Shown: piece by piece, positions 1 to 11,996 of the stretch
How the letters are laid out: each line of letters begins with the position of its first letter
Numbering within the stretch: the stretch's first letter is position 1
Source of the DNA: Ilyonectria destructans
Lineage: Eukaryota; Ascomycota; Sordariomycetes; Hypocreales; Nectriaceae
NCBI GenBank assembly: GCA_020740775.1
Contig: JAHEWK010000002.1
Location: 3,906,001-3,970,000, forward strand
Direction: 5' to 3'
DNA: 64,000 bases
Position numbers and translations under genes: made by a program
Notes under the pieces: model-generated
The model's input: the letters and a program-made list of their open reading frames with translations, nothing else
What the model was told of the DNA's origin: nothing
The model's database searches: none

Positions 1-190
1 TAGCGCGAAGTAGCTCGGGCTTCAGAAGGAAGTCGCGGAAACCAGTTGAGTGAATACCGACATAGCTGCCCTTCTTGTCGACATTGTTGCCAGCAGCGAG
101 CTCGCCCTTCTTGCCGTTGGAAGGGGCGGGAACCTCGTTGGTGCCGATCTCCTCGTCGGAGTAGTCGATGAGATCCTCCTCGTGGGACAT
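1..190 (-). CDS. SUB2: SUB2/UAP56 DEAD-box RNA helicase, N-terminal part
   Basis: Partial gene: only the first 63 codons lie in the window, and the gene continues past position 1. The start codon is at 190-188. The acidic N-terminus begins [14 protein letters not shown], and the segment further on reads [20 protein letters not shown], which is the conserved lead-in to the Q motif of the Sub2/UAP56/DDX39 helicases. Family members are nuclear ATPases that work in spliceosome assembly and, with the THO/TREX complex, in mRNA export. No helicase motif is visible because those lie downstream. It is divergent from RPR2, with 485 bp between the two start codons. Confidence 0.93.
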   Translation of the reverse strand, partial: MSHEEDLIDYSDEEIGTNEVPAPSNGKKGELAAGNNVDKKGSYVGIHSTGFRDFLLKPELLRA

Positions 191-675
191 TTTGGCGATG
201 GTTGAGAGGTGGTTAGAGATGGAAATGCGGACTGTCGCGATGGCCGTCGGTCAACGGGGCTTTGCGCTGACGAAGGGATGCGACAGGGTGGACTGGCGCG
301 TTTCTGAGTGGATCACGTCGCGCAAGCGTTCTGCGGCGTGAGGAGGAGGAGGTGGGCGTAGGATTGAGAGAGAGGGAGAAGGCGGCGGAGTGAGAACCCA
401 AGTTTGCTGGTTCAAAGGCGGACTTGAAAGAGCTTTGTTGCGGCTGAGGAGGGAGATGCCAGCAGGCACAAGGAAGAGCCGCGCTGCGCCCTCAGGCCAA
501 ATAGGCCCGTGCCCGCGCGCTCATGCACGTGACGTGCTTTAGGCAGCGCACCGCCGGACAGTGCCAAAAAGAAAACGTGGCACGGAGCCATACGAACCTT
601 CGAGATGAGTCTTCACAACGCTCACATTCGTGACAAAACAATTACCAACACAACGACGCAGAAGATCGCAAACCA
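191..675. promoter_or_regulatory. Divergent SUB2/RPR2 promoter region with CACGTG motif
   Basis: This 485-bp interval separates the two start codons and has no supported gene of its own. It holds a palindromic CACGTG at 526-531 in the context GCACGTGACGTGC, and CT/GA-rich tracts nearer SUB2. CACGTG is the core of bHLH (Cbf1-type) sites. That it acts here is inferred from position and from its recurrence upstream of eL37 and eL24. Confidence 0.45.
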
Positions 676-1209
676 ATGGCGAAAGTAAAGGGCCCGCAGG
701 GGGTCCAGAATCGACACATTTACAACCGAGCCTCATACCTTTACCAAGCCGCATCATACCTCGCTAGTCAGCATCCTCATCACCCTCACGATGCTGCAAC
801 AAAATCATCATCCGCTAGCCAAGAGCACAGTGCTTCGACACCAAGCGCCAATGGGCAGAATTCGATGCACAACCTATCCCGCCAAATGATCTCCAGCATG
901 CGGGCTGTGACCTTGAAGGCGCAAATTCGCCAAACACCGGCCCTGAAGCAAACCATCTGCAAGTTTTGCGACACCTTCCTGGTCGAAGGCAGGACCTGCA
1001 CCTCCACTGTGGAGAACGCCAGCAAAGGCGGTAGGAAACCGTGGGCTGACGTTCTCACAATTCGGTGCAAGACGTGCAGTCATGTCAAGAGATATCCAGT
1101 CAGTGCTCCTAAGCAGAAGAGGCGTTCCCTCAGGAACCTAGATCAGGTAGAGCCGACAAAGGGATCACCTGAAGATGGCGAAGTCCAAGAAGTGTCTCCG
1201 ACAACATGA
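676..1209 (+). CDS. RPR2: RNase P/MRP subunit Rpr2/Rpp21/Snm1 family
   Basis: Intronless 177-residue protein. It has the zinc-ribbon of the Rpr2/Rpp21/Snm1 family: CKFC at residues 95-98 and CKTC at 131-134, four likely zinc ligands, with the basic stretch HVKRYPV straight after. The N-terminal half carries the helical signature NRASYLYQAASYLA, typical of the family. Members are protein subunits of RNase P, which removes 5' leaders from pre-tRNA, or of RNase MRP. The C-terminal tail is basic, then acidic, and looks disordered. Choosing between the RNase P (Rpr2) and MRP (Snm1) roles is not possible from sequence alone. Many filamentous ascomycetes seem to have a single such gene, but I cannot check that here. 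Confidence 0.88.
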   Translation: MAKVKGPQGVQNRHIYNRASYLYQAASYLASQHPHHPHDAATKSSSASQEHSASTPSANGQNSMHNLSRQMISSMRAVTLKAQIRQTPALKQTICKFCDTFLVEGRTCTSTVENASKGGRKPWADVLTIRCKTCSHVKRYPVSAPKQKRRSLRNLDQVEPTKGSPEDGEVQEVSPTT

Positions 1210-1936
1210 TATTCATGGTAAAGATGCATCTCAACATATTTCATCTTCGTCGAAAGCGACCCCCATCTACTGAGAGGACGAAGGGTTTCTGACTGGACGA
1301 GTGTCAATCACAGGAGAGGGATTCCCTTGCTTCTCTTACTCCCATTGCCCAACATCAATCGCTAAAGCTCTTAAACCAAGATTTTTGGCTTCAAATCCTG
1401 ATGCTGGTGTCAGTTTAACCCCTGGATGATGATTGGCATTGACAGGTCCTCGCAGCCAGGGAATCCAACTACCTCCATCAAGCTGCCATGAAATCAACCG
1501 CAGCTTCGACGTCTCCAACTTGAGGCTTTCTCTCTGAAGGGCCGAGAAACATTCCACGTAAGAGCACGTCAGGTTTTGAAATGCAGTCTCTTTGCCGGGT
1601 TGGAAGAGCAACTTCATTTCAAGGGCGCGTTTAGATGGGTCGATTCACCACAAGGCCGGAGCCCGACATCTGTCTCTAAGCAGTAGTTGATCTATAAGCC
1701 CATTCATGTTGATAGCGGCAAGACGTGTCAGCTACAGCCACCGTTGGCAGAAATTAGAGGACGCATCCAACGGAATATTTGTATCATGAATCCGCGGGCA
1801 ACGACCGACGGTTCTTCATAGCTCATAATACATATGTACAAACGAATACCCTGCCATAAGAACACTTCCCCTCGTGACACCCATTCTGTCATCATCATAT
1901 AGTCTTCACAGTAATCCTTCACACCCGTAATGCCGT
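1210..1936. other. Convergent intergenic stretch
   Basis: This 727-bp stretch lies between the 3' ends of RPR2 and HSK3. It presumably holds both 3' UTRs. A 93-codon minus-strand open frame at 1336-1617 has no recognisable domain, and I see no other feature. Confidence 0.4.
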
Positions 1937-2379
1937 CTACTTCCCTGACTGTCCCGCTTCCTTGACACTCTCCTCTCCAAGCACCTTACTCGCTGCCATG
2001 AACCTTGGGACTTGGTCAGCAGAGCTCATCGATAACGTTGATTCCGGACTCCTCAACATTGAAGGGTGACGGGGTTGACAGGGCTGGTACTCACAATCCT
2101 CCATGCCAGCTCCCGAGACCCCGCATCGCCTCTGCTTGCACGCTCGTCATGCGAAGTAGGTGCTCAGTGTCGGAGAGGTTGGCGGATAGCTGAGCGAGCT
2201 GTGAGTTGAGCTGCGACTAGTGTATGTTAGATATATCCCACAGGACCCTTACGTCTGCTCGTTTACTTGAGAACAATAGACGTTTAAGAAAGACGTACCA
2301 GCTGCCTCGATTTCACGGCGTTACCGCTCGTAGCCATACTCTGCCGCACCTGTGAGCCGCCGATGTTGCGGGTTGACAT
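1937..2379 (-). CDS. HSK3: DASH complex subunit Hsk3 (three exons)
   Basis: Small spliced gene with exons 2299-2379, 2095-2216 and 1937-2003, giving 270 nt and an 89-residue protein. Intron 1 has donor GTACGT and branch CTAAC; intron 2 has donor GTGAGT and branch CTGAC. The core of exon 2 matches the Hsk3 signature: QLNSQLAQLSANLSDTE, then LLRMTSVQAE, then the GLGSWHGGLFMAASKVLGEE segment that crosses the second junction. Hsk3 is a subunit of the ten-protein DASH/Dam1 ring that couples kinetochores to microtubules. The length and the coiled-coil-prone Gln/Leu pattern fit the family. Each exon is too short to be seen as a long open frame, so the gene is easily missed. The protein match across both junctions makes the model strong. 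Confidence 0.9.
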
Positions 2380-4084
2380 CTTGCCGCTGTCTCGTTTATC
2401 ACTTGCGTTCTTCCCACAACCTGAAAGTCCAATCCTCAGTCCTCAGCGTAGTCGCACTTTATGTCGAAGAGCGTGAACACCTTGGGCACTGGAGGATGTT
2501 GTTCTGCCAAGTGAAGGCGGGGTAGTGGGTGTTGTAATCTTAGATATCTGGGGCCTGGAACAGCGAGAACTTTTCGACGAGAAGGGAGCTAAAAATACGA
2601 AGATCCAAATCCCGTATGGCTGTGTATCGCAGTCACAGAAACCAGCATCTATGAGTTCGTCGATTGAGCTGCGCGTCGCGTCTTGTGCATGACGGACAGT
2701 GGTCGAGTGAAAATGGCCCGTGCGCGCTGCCTCTGACTTTGGTCGGGTCGGAGAACATCAACAAACACACAAACAAACAAAAGATGGATTTCATATGGTC
2801 GCTTTATTCACGTCATCATAATCACGTTCAAGGGCATTGGATTATACTACTACTATACACTATGATTTGCCGTTTCCACATCAATCTGACACCATAAGAG
2901 AATCTTAGCTGGCCGGCTACCCAATCTTCTCAGCCTTCGCTTTTATCATCCCAGTATTACCGTTCAGGCCAGTGCCCTCACTCACTCAATCATAGGGGCA
3001 TTTGGCATCTTCCCGCAGGACCAGCCGTCTTCATTCTCTCCCAAAAAACTTGTCGCTCTTTTCATCTGTGGATCTGCAATCTGGAAACAAACCGGGCTTT
3101 TCCCCTCCTCTTTTTTGAAAGGTAGCTTCATGCTGTCTATGTGTGTCGCTTCCCATCACTATCTCCACCTCCATGTCTTCGGGATTTCCAGTCGCCCTCC
3201 AAAACAAGTCGCAAGAAGAAGAAAAAGAAACAGAGTAGTAACCAGAGAAAGAAAACAACCATCCGTAAGTCTAATTTGCTGTGTGTGCCCCCATAAAAAC
3301 AATGCCTGTCATAGCCCCCCCCTTTACTATACACCTCCGGGAACCCTCACAGGGCGCCGACAAGAAGCGGTGGGAGGGAACTCAACAACCAAGGGAAAAA
3401 AAAAACACAGCCGGTTTTATGCACGCCTTGAAATCTTCCCAATTCACCCCACACCTTTGTGTCGCCAAGCTTCTCGTCGTCCATCTCTAAGCCATCCCAT
3501 CAAGAACGCTGTTGCATGTCCAGAGCCCAAACCGTTGGGCAAGCCAGTCGGAAGCCATGCATTACGCCGAAGAAAGGCAGGAGACGCCGGCCCGAAGCTC
3601 GTGACAGCCCGATAATCGATTATATGCTGAATAGCGCAAGAACAAGCATCCCGGTCCCAATGCAATATTACCAGAATAGGTTACTTCGGCTTGGTCGTTC
3701 CAATGTTTATGTACGGGACTGTGCCGAGTCCGTAGGAATTATGAAGACGTCATCTTCCAAGAATAGTCCAAAGTGACCCTGACCCAATGTCGTGTCGTCT
3801 CGTGTGCTGATGGAGCTGGGGAGTATAAAAAAAAGACAAAAATGAAAGTGTGGTCCTCGTTGGATGTATGTCGTGTGACTGTAGGCCTCGGGTAGGTAAT
3901 TTGGGCCGTAAGGGATCGAAACAATCGTAGAACGCACAATGCGGAGAGTCCTGTGTATATGGTGGACCCTGGACGCTATGTGATCGTAAACGTTGTACTT
4001 GTTCGATTTTGTTGGTACGGACGCGTAAGGTCCCTTCGACGTTTCATGGGCAAGGCCATGGGTTGTCGAGCTAGTAGGCCTAGC
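2380..4084. other. Intergenic, no supported gene
   Basis: This 1.7-kb stretch is upstream of HSK3 and downstream of the ketopantoate-reductase-like gene. Short overlapping open frames at 3115-3776 look like chance frames: their residues are low-complexity and no exon chain links them. A run of A at about 3400 and CT-rich tracts suggest UTR or promoter sequence. Confidence 0.4.
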
Positions 4085-6563
4085 TTACCGCACTCCTATG
4101 GGCAGGCGCTGTTGTAGGCTGCCCTGACTGCTATGTGACGGATCCGAGTCGAATTCACCACTGTCCGCGCTAGCGCTCGCACTGCCCGTCAGACTTCGAT
4201 CGTTTCTAGGCTTAGTTGGAGGAAGGGTGCTCACCCCGATATGTTGCTCAACCTGCTGTGGCGCCACCTGGTTTCCCTGACCCGGGGGGTATCGGGGAAC
4301 CGGTTGGCGAACACCGTCGGGGGGCGATGGACGTCCGTTCATGCCGGGTCCGGGTGGTCCGTATCCGTTAGGAGGAGAGGCGCGGCGACCGCCTCGCATT
4401 GACGGGCTATATGGGTTGCCCGGAGATTGACTAGTCCTTCGAGGATAGGCACCGTTCATTCCAGGGGGACCACCGGGGCCGGGCCCGTACTGGAAATCTT
4501 CCATCCTCGACGCTGTTAGTGAGTTGGCGCGGGAGCCAGCGTTCATCGTCCCTCTGTCCACAGTTCCGTATCGGTTCGAGGAGCAGCTCATGAGAGGGTC
4601 CTCGAGAATATCAGCGGTAGTGGTGGGTGCATGGCTCATCTGACTCGAACGGTTGCGAGCACCGAAGTTCGGTCTGAATCTGCTGCCGCGAGTCGGTGGG
4701 GGCATATCGTCTGGGTTACGGCGGATCTGCGCTTGGGACGGTCCAGGGACCTTTCGGTTCTTCCTCGAGGTCATGCTCATCATGTCGAAGTTGTCCGGGT
4801 CGATCATGGGAGGCGCAGGGTTGGCTGTGGGGTCGAAGTATTCATCATCGTCATCATCATCGTCGTCAAAGACCTGCTTGCTGTTTCTCATGGGGTGAGG
4901 ACCACGGCGGGGAGGCCCACCAGGCCCACCAGGCCCGCTAGGACCAGGTGGTGGCCCACGGCGCATCCGCATCTCCTGTTCCCGAAGGGCCAATTCGCGT
5001 TGCCGGAGCTGCATCTCTCGCTCACGAAGGGCGATGTCTGACTGATCACCGGCGGGACCAGACGTTTCCGAGCCTTCCGGGATATCATCGTATAGCACAA
5101 GGTGCGAAAACTCTTCCAAACTGTTCTCCTCCATCGACCCTCGCCTTGAAGGCTGTCTGGAGCCCCCGCCGTTCATAGCAGGAGGAATTCGACCATAGCC
5201 GTTCGGGGGTGGACCGCCATTCATCGGAGGTGGCCCACGGCGCATGCCTGCTTGGCTCAGGTTTGATGAGTTCCTGGGCCTGGGTCCACGAGGAGGCATT
5301 CCATTGCCGTTCATCATGGGACGATGACTGTTCTGGGATGGCATCCGAGGTGGTAAGGGCGATGTGGCAGTCGGCGAAGCAGGCGGGAGAACGGCGGGAT
5401 GATCACCCGACTTGGGCCTGTTTCGGTTGACAGTGTTGAGGTTGTGAAGGATGGCGTAGAGTGTCTCAATTCGAGGGATGGCAACTTTGGAGTCGCGAGC
5501 CAACTTGATGGGCGAGCCCAGGTAGGTCTCAACCTCCATGGGTCTCCTGGCGGTATAGTCTTGCCACATAATACTCTCGGTGGTGACTTTTGACATGTCA
5601 TTGATGGTCTTCTGCTTGAAGTCGGCATCAAATTTGCAGCCATTAGCATTAGCCAAGCCAATTAGCTCGTCAACGACATCAGAAACAAGGTCCTTGACTC
5701 CAACCTTCTCAAGAAGAGCAGCGTGGTTCGGCGTCTCAAAGATAACACTAGCTGGGTGGAAAGCGATGGGACTGTATCGATCAATTAGCTAAGCCTTAGT
5801 GAGAGGCCTCTTGTAACATACCCAATCACTCTCTCATACTGGTGCTGTCGGATGTTCGGTGACACTTTACAGTCTACCTGTCCGGAGCTGAGAGTCACTG
5901 CCAAAGCCTGTGCCATATCATCCTGAATGCTTGCGGGAATGTTCGCGTTCTTGTTGGCGGGGCCAACCCATATCTCGGTTGAGCCCTTGTGCTCAAACTC
6001 GCTCTGGCCGAGCTGCACAACCTCGGCACCGGAAACGAGGGAAAGGACAATGTTGGTAGGGAACCGCTCTTCGATAGCGGCCTCGACGCCGAGCGTGTTT
6101 GTTGTGTTGATAAGAATACATGTGTGGTGAGGAGTGACAACCGAGTCGATAACAGCGGCGAGGTCGTAGACATCGGGGAGGGCTTTTACACAGAGGACGA
6201 CATAGTCGAAAGGACCGTCTCGAGCGTTCGCGGCATCTTCTGGATTTCGTACAACTGCAATAGGCAATAAATCAGCGAGCTGTCATTAGAGAACGGATGG
6301 TAGTAAGACGTACCATGTCGCGGCTTGAATCGTTCGTTGCCAAAAATAGAGGACCTAAGCGCAGCCGGTCAGTACGGCATTTGGCAGATATGGAGTAGGT
6401 TAACCTACTTGAACGAGATTCCATATTGGGATACATGTTCGAAGCCCGACTTCCAAACAAGAGTAACATCGCAGGCGTTGGTGGCCTGGAGTCGCCAGGA
6501 CAGGAAAGCCGATACGGGATTGCCGCCCACTGAACAGATTCTCATTAGCTCACTGTCGTCCAT
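4085..6563 (-). CDS. Ketopantoate reductase (ApbA/PanE)-fold protein with long disordered tail
   Basis: Four exons: 6409-6563, 6314-6354, 5822-6254 and 4085-5771 (2316 nt, 771 residues). The N-terminus has the Rossmann entry CSVGGNPVSAFLSWRL. The middle has DYVVLCVKALPDV and INTTNTLGVEAAIEE, typical of the NAD(P)-binding half of the ApbA/PanE family. The C-terminal helical half (to about residue 325) carries RRPMEVETYLGSPIKLA. The remaining ~440 residues are rich in Pro, Gly, Arg and Asn, with a short coiled-coil-like LREREMQLRQRELALREQE stretch and an eight-Asp run. True ketopantoate reductases are about 300-400 residues, so a biosynthetic role in pantothenate synthesis is uncertain. This fused form may be regulatory or scaffold-like. 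An upstream ATG at about 6836 could belong to a 5' UTR exon. Confidence 0.82.
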
Positions 6564-9500
6564 GTTGACCAGCGGGAGTGGGACGCTGCATCAGCAACAG
6601 TCCGCAGTGACGTCGTAGTGATAGAAAGCGACCGTAGAAGAGGATTCTTGAAGATAACAGGAGGGGAAGTGTGATGGGGGTGACGACGAGGGACGAGATG
6701 GTTTGTAATGACGCGCCAGACGACAATTGGGGCGCTGGGAGGCAGGCTAAGGTATGAAGGGAGAATTGCAAGAAGAGGAGGGACAACGGACCTGATAGAA
6801 TCTTGAGCCTAGTCGTTACAGGCGCCATGGTTTCTGTCGGGGCCCCGATGTGGAATAGTGGGCTAGGCCAAGTTTGAGGGTGTAGCGGATGGGCCTCTCG
6901 CGATGGACCCGTAGCCTCGGGGCTTGGTGGGTGCCACACGCAACGAGGTCCTGAAGGAAGGGGGTGCCTCCCTAGGGATAGCTAGGATCGACAAGGACAA
7001 GCCAAGCGGAGGCGGTATATCGATTATTGCGAGCCGTGGAGGAGATGGCTTGAACGGAGCAGCGGTGGCTGAGCTCGAAGAGGGATCAGTCGTGCATGTA
7101 TCGAGCCGGGAGGGAGGCCCTTGGCGGGGGTTGGAAGCGAGGGCGTGTCGATGACGAGCAACGGACGACAGACGGCGGCCAGATGACAGGCGATGGTGGG
7201 CTCAACGAAGGACAGGCCAGGATCGTGGCGGTAGAATGGCGTACCGGGGGGTGGCGGGCAGCGAGCTGTGGACGGCACGATATCGACGGTGGTAGGCCGG
7301 CAGTCCAAAGTGTGATGAGCAAGAGGTAGCCCAAAACGAAACGAGCGTGGTCGAGAAGTCGGCTGCGGTGGTGACGGGTGGGACGAGAGCTGAGAAGGCA
7401 GTGGGCTGGCGGGAGATTGTCTGGGGTTCGTTGACAGGACGGTGGGTTTGAGCTGGAACTGGGAACTGGCGCTGGAAGTTGGCCCTGGAACTGGACCTGG
7501 GAACTGGGCCGGCGGGTGCGGAACAAACTGAGCGGGCTTGGCCTGGGATGGGCCTGGGGCGTGGGCGGCGTCGGCGCGGGCGCTGCAGTGCAGGCGTCGG
7601 CGTCGGCGTCAGCGTATGTGGGCTCTTGTCCGCTGGGGCCCTGGACGAGCTGGAGCTGGAGCTAACGCGGAGCAAGCGGAACGAGTGCGTGTGAAAGCGA
7701 TGGAGCGGATGCCACGAGGAGGGCGCGCGGTGCGGTGCGATGCGGAGCGAAAGTGGTGCAGCGCGAAGCTGAGCAACCGACCGTGTGAATTGCGAATCCT
7801 TGGCTCGGGTCGCAATTGCTTAAAAACCCAATCAAGTAAACGAGTGGAAGCCCGCAGTGGCAAGGCAGCGAGCGACGGTCCCTGAATGTCTCTGAGAGCA
7901 AGCAAGCGAGCAAAGGGAAGGGGGGAGAAAAGAGGATCCGCGTGGCAACGAGAATTTGTGAAGCGCTCCTACTTGGTGAGGAGTGTGGGCCCTTCCTTTT
8001 CCGTTCGTCGAGGGGGCGCGGTCGACCCTGGAATTGGTGACTGATTAATTGATTTTGGAAGCTCCCGATGTAAGGGAATGATTAGGGCGTGGCCGTCAAG
8101 GGCGTCAAAGTGGCAGTGGGCGCGCGAGAGGATTCAATATAGCCGAAGGAGCGTTGAGTGCGTGGGGCGCTGCAGTTTCCTCGCCTTGATTTCCGTTTCG
8201 GTTTTGTTTTCTTTTCGTCGTTGTTCGTCTCGTGTGAAATCGTCTTCTTCGTCCCTTGGCAGTCTTTCTTGGAGTGGCGTTCTTGTCCTCGAGTCGGGCA
8301 CGGGATCGTGATACGTACGTCTCGGCGGATTGCAGCAAGATGACGAGAGCGAGCGACACGACAATGAAGCAGCCGCAGCAGGGTTTGTAAGAGAGTCACG
8401 TCCGTCGATTCTCGATGCACCCACAGAAGAAGCAGCAGCAACAGCAAGGAGAGAGGGAAAGGAGGATGAGAAGAGATACGGGAGAGATACGAGTAAGAGA
8501 AAAGCCAGCAACACAGCAAGGAGCGAGGGCCCATCCTCATCCACATTCACCACCACTACCCCCTCTACGGAGGTTTATCCCTACGTATCCGCCGTCCCAT
8601 CCCTTCCCTTCCTTATCCCTACATTCCCCCCGTCTGTCCATCGCTATGGTTATGCCACATGGCTGCCGCTGGCCGGCGTACTACGACTACGTAAGTCGTA
8701 GTGCAGCTATAGCTAGCTAATGGATCCCAGGCACTCAGACGGAGGGCTGGGCAGGATCCAGGCACCAAGAACACTATGGATGGATACGTTGTTCATGGAT
8801 TATTCGCTGGCATGCGTATCACGATGATGACAGAATCGACACAGGGTTCCTGGCCTGCATCGCCGTCCATCAGGCAAGTCTCCCGGTGCGGATTAGCCTA
8901 GTCCATTATCGACGAGAAGATTCCTCGCCCGCGCAATCCGGTTCTCTCCCAACATTGCGACCCTCTAGCCCCAACCCCAGTGATTAAAGGGTCGTATTCA
9001 GAGATCAGCCTGCTCAAGCTTTCCAAGGAAATATCCCACCACCAGATGTAACCCTGCAACCAGTCCAAGCTTCCTAACCATGTACTCGGGCTGCCAGTTC
9101 CTCGTGTAAAGTACCAGTTTGGCATGTTGTGCTATGCTGTGTTCTGCCGTGCTCTGCCGTGGTACCTTTCCCTATGCCCCACGATGTGCAGCAACTCGGT
9201 GCTAGGACCTTGCATCGGGCAGCCAAAGCCCACTCTTTTCGTACGCAGTCAACGAAGCAGCGAGGAGATGGCTCCTGACATCGAACAAGGGCGACGACAT
9301 GAGTGGATGGGCCCGATGGATCTCCCAGCGAAGCGTGGGCCCGCTACCGGGAGGGAGCTTCCGGAAAGACTGCAGTCGGCGCCCTGTCCTGGGCCTGCGC
9401 CTCAATGGGACGCGTATGACAATTGGATAGTTAACGCGGGAGGAGGTCACTACCTCGTAAAGCAACAGTGAGAGATGGAGACGACCGGGATTTGGACAGG

Positions 9501-10932
9501 TACCGAACAGCCGGTGGGCTGAAGCCGCCAGTCCAGTCCGCTTGAAGCCATTCTCAGCAATGCCATCCAACACGAGCCGGTGTGTGCCATGGTGTTGAGA
9601 CACGGGGAGCGGGAAGCCCGGAGGCCGGGGGTCGGGGAGAAGGTGGTCTTGGTTCACCACCATCTGGCATGTGAGGGCTTCGGTGACGGTCCTTTGTACG
9701 CAGTATATTGCGTGTGTAAGCGGCACCTCGTGGCTTGTGCCACATTCGGGGCCCGACGGCGGTGGCAGGCTGTCTCAATTGACATTCCTCAACCAGGCCG
9801 GCGGTTTCTGTCATTGCGATGTCATGACGCGCCTACCGCTTTGACGAGACATGGAAAAGTGCCATCATCTGAGCACTGTCCTTCTTCAGCCTCTGCCCAG
9901 AATCCCCTATTTCCGCACAGGTGCTATATTCGGATCATCTCCCCACCTTCGTCAACTTGGTACATTCCTGCCCATCCACACCTCGGGTGAGGCGGAGACT
10001 CTGGGGATGGAAGCCGACGACAAACCACTGGAGGCTGGCGTTACGCAAAGGCGCTCACTCCGCATACATTGCATCTCGCGGCTTGGGCCACATCCCGCCG
10101 GCCTTGCTCTGGTGCTCGCCTCCAGTCACCACGCGGCGCGCCTCCGAGTAACGTAGATACACCAGAGGCCGTGTCATCGTCTCCCATTGTCCAGGTCTCC
10201 GGGTACGTGTCATAGTGCGCGTCGACACTCGCGGCTCACTCCACCCCTCGTCATTCTCACCGAAAAGTGGTTCAGCCGTGGGCGTTTCTTGCTTGCTCTC
10301 CACCTGGACGGTCCAAACAGCATGTACACGGTACCGGTGTTGGTGTCTCACGTGCCGTGAACTCCGTTGTAGGGCCGGCTGGATGGAGGAGGGCCCTAGG
10401 ATTTGAAGGCTCTAATCCATAATGGAGCCATTGATGCCGTTGTCATCAGCCTGGTCAATGTTGGTCAAGTGTTGGTGTCTGTTGGTCTCCACCCAACGCA
10501 CCTCCGAGTCCACTGATGATCCCCCTTGGACATTAAAGTTATGCACTTGGCTTCCTCCCACTTGAAAATCTTAGCCTCTTAGCCTTCTCGGCTGGCCGGT
10601 GACATGTTCGAGCGTCAGTAGTAGCTGTTTTATTCGGGGGCCAACGGCCAACTAACCAAACGGTCGATTGAACGGGGCGGACTTGCAAGGAGAAACCGAC
10701 CAGTTTAACGCCCTATTACCGTCCCGCAGCCACGGACCGCCACCACTTGCTATGCAGTAGTACGGAAGAAGAAAAAAACAATCACAGTTGCGGACGAATG
10801 TGCTGATCATGACTTCTAACCCCTTTCCTTGCTGCGCCCGGTGTCTTGCTAACAACGGGGTTTCAATTGTTGGGGCATGTTTTCTACTTCCACGCTGTGT
10901 TGAATAATGCGCCCGCATACGCAGGTCCAAGA

Positions 10933-10961
10933 TTGCAACTGCAACTGCAACTGCCACTGCG
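10933..10961. repeat. Short TGCAAC tandem repeat
   Basis: Imperfect hexamer repeat of TGCAAC/TGCCAC units in an otherwise non-coding stretch. No function is implied. Confidence 0.6.
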
Positions 10962-11260
10962 ACCGTGATTGAGACCATCAACCAGGCTTCATCTTGCACT
11001 TGCATCTTCCAGACGCACCCATGTTCGTTTCTCGTTCGGTCCCAATCTCGTGGGCGCGCGCGTGCCTCCACTTGAAATGGTCTGAAATGGTCTAAATCTG
11101 TCCGGCCCCTGGCCCCATGCGCTCCCGGCATCGCCGGCTAGCAATTATCTCGATTGGCACAATCCTGCCGATGACGTAATGTAGAAAATGTCTTTCTGGC
11201 CTGACAAGAAAAACGACATGGGCCAACGAGCCACCATTTTTCATCCCATCCAACTTCGTA

Positions 11261-11283
11261 CAGGCTTCGTACAGGCTTCGTAC
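11261..11283. repeat. Direct repeat CTTCGTACAGG
   Basis: Two adjacent copies of an 11-bp unit, CTTCGTACAGG, followed by a third partial CTTCGTAC. It lies in the gene-free stretch and no function is evident. Confidence 0.55.
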
Positions 11284-11970
11284 GCATGCGCGGATAGCTG
11301 CAGCCAAAAGGGGCCTACTCCAGGATCCCGGGGTTTACCGTTCTAAGCTTCCTTGGCTCTCTGCGCCGCGCTTGATTCGTCGGTGCGCTTGGCCTCGCCC
11401 CTCTACACCTGTGGCAGTCTGGGCTTCAATCGACCAGCAATGCCATGCCAGCTGAGGTCGCGGCGCTAGACGTTCGCCTAGAAGCTGCTGCAGCTGTGAC
11501 CTCGCGCCTTGCACACATCACACAACACACAGCACACACAACTCCTCCGGACACATCGGATGAAACTAATAAGCCATGGTCGAATCGCTGCTCGCCCGAG
11601 TGTGTGCTGGCAGCTTTGGGCTTGCTGCAGCCTCCAGGTTCTTCCTTGGCCAGACCTGCATCATCCGCGTCCAAAGAAATGAATGCACCCCCGGTCGTCC
11701 AGTCGTTCGCTATCGTTCGCAACCATGGATGGCATGCCAAGCTCCGCTCTGTGCTCTCCCCCAGTCTCGGACAAATACCACACCCAGTGACATTCTCCCA
11801 CCTGCGGACCGTTCGGCCCCATCCCAATCCCCGTCTCCGTGCTCCATCTGCCGCTGGAGTCATCGTCCTGCCTGACCCAGAGGGTTACGCGCATCGTAGA
11901 TCCTACCGTAGCAAGGATGCTACTCAATTCCAGACCTCAGAAGATCTCCGCCGCGAACATCCCATATTGT

Positions 11971-11996
11971 GGCGGAGGCGGAGGCGGAAGCGGAGG
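11971..11996. repeat. GGCGGA hexamer repeat
   Basis: Four imperfect copies of GGCGGA (one reads AGCGGA) in the gene-free stretch. It is a small purine-rich minisatellite with no clear role. Confidence 0.6.

Noticed and set aside
4631..5041. Plus-strand frames opposite the reductase-like gene
   Set aside because: Antisense shadows of its Pro/Gly-rich coding exon.
9202..9726. 174-codon minus-strand open frame
   Set aside because: No recognisable domain and no credible exon partners; it overlaps other frames on both strands.
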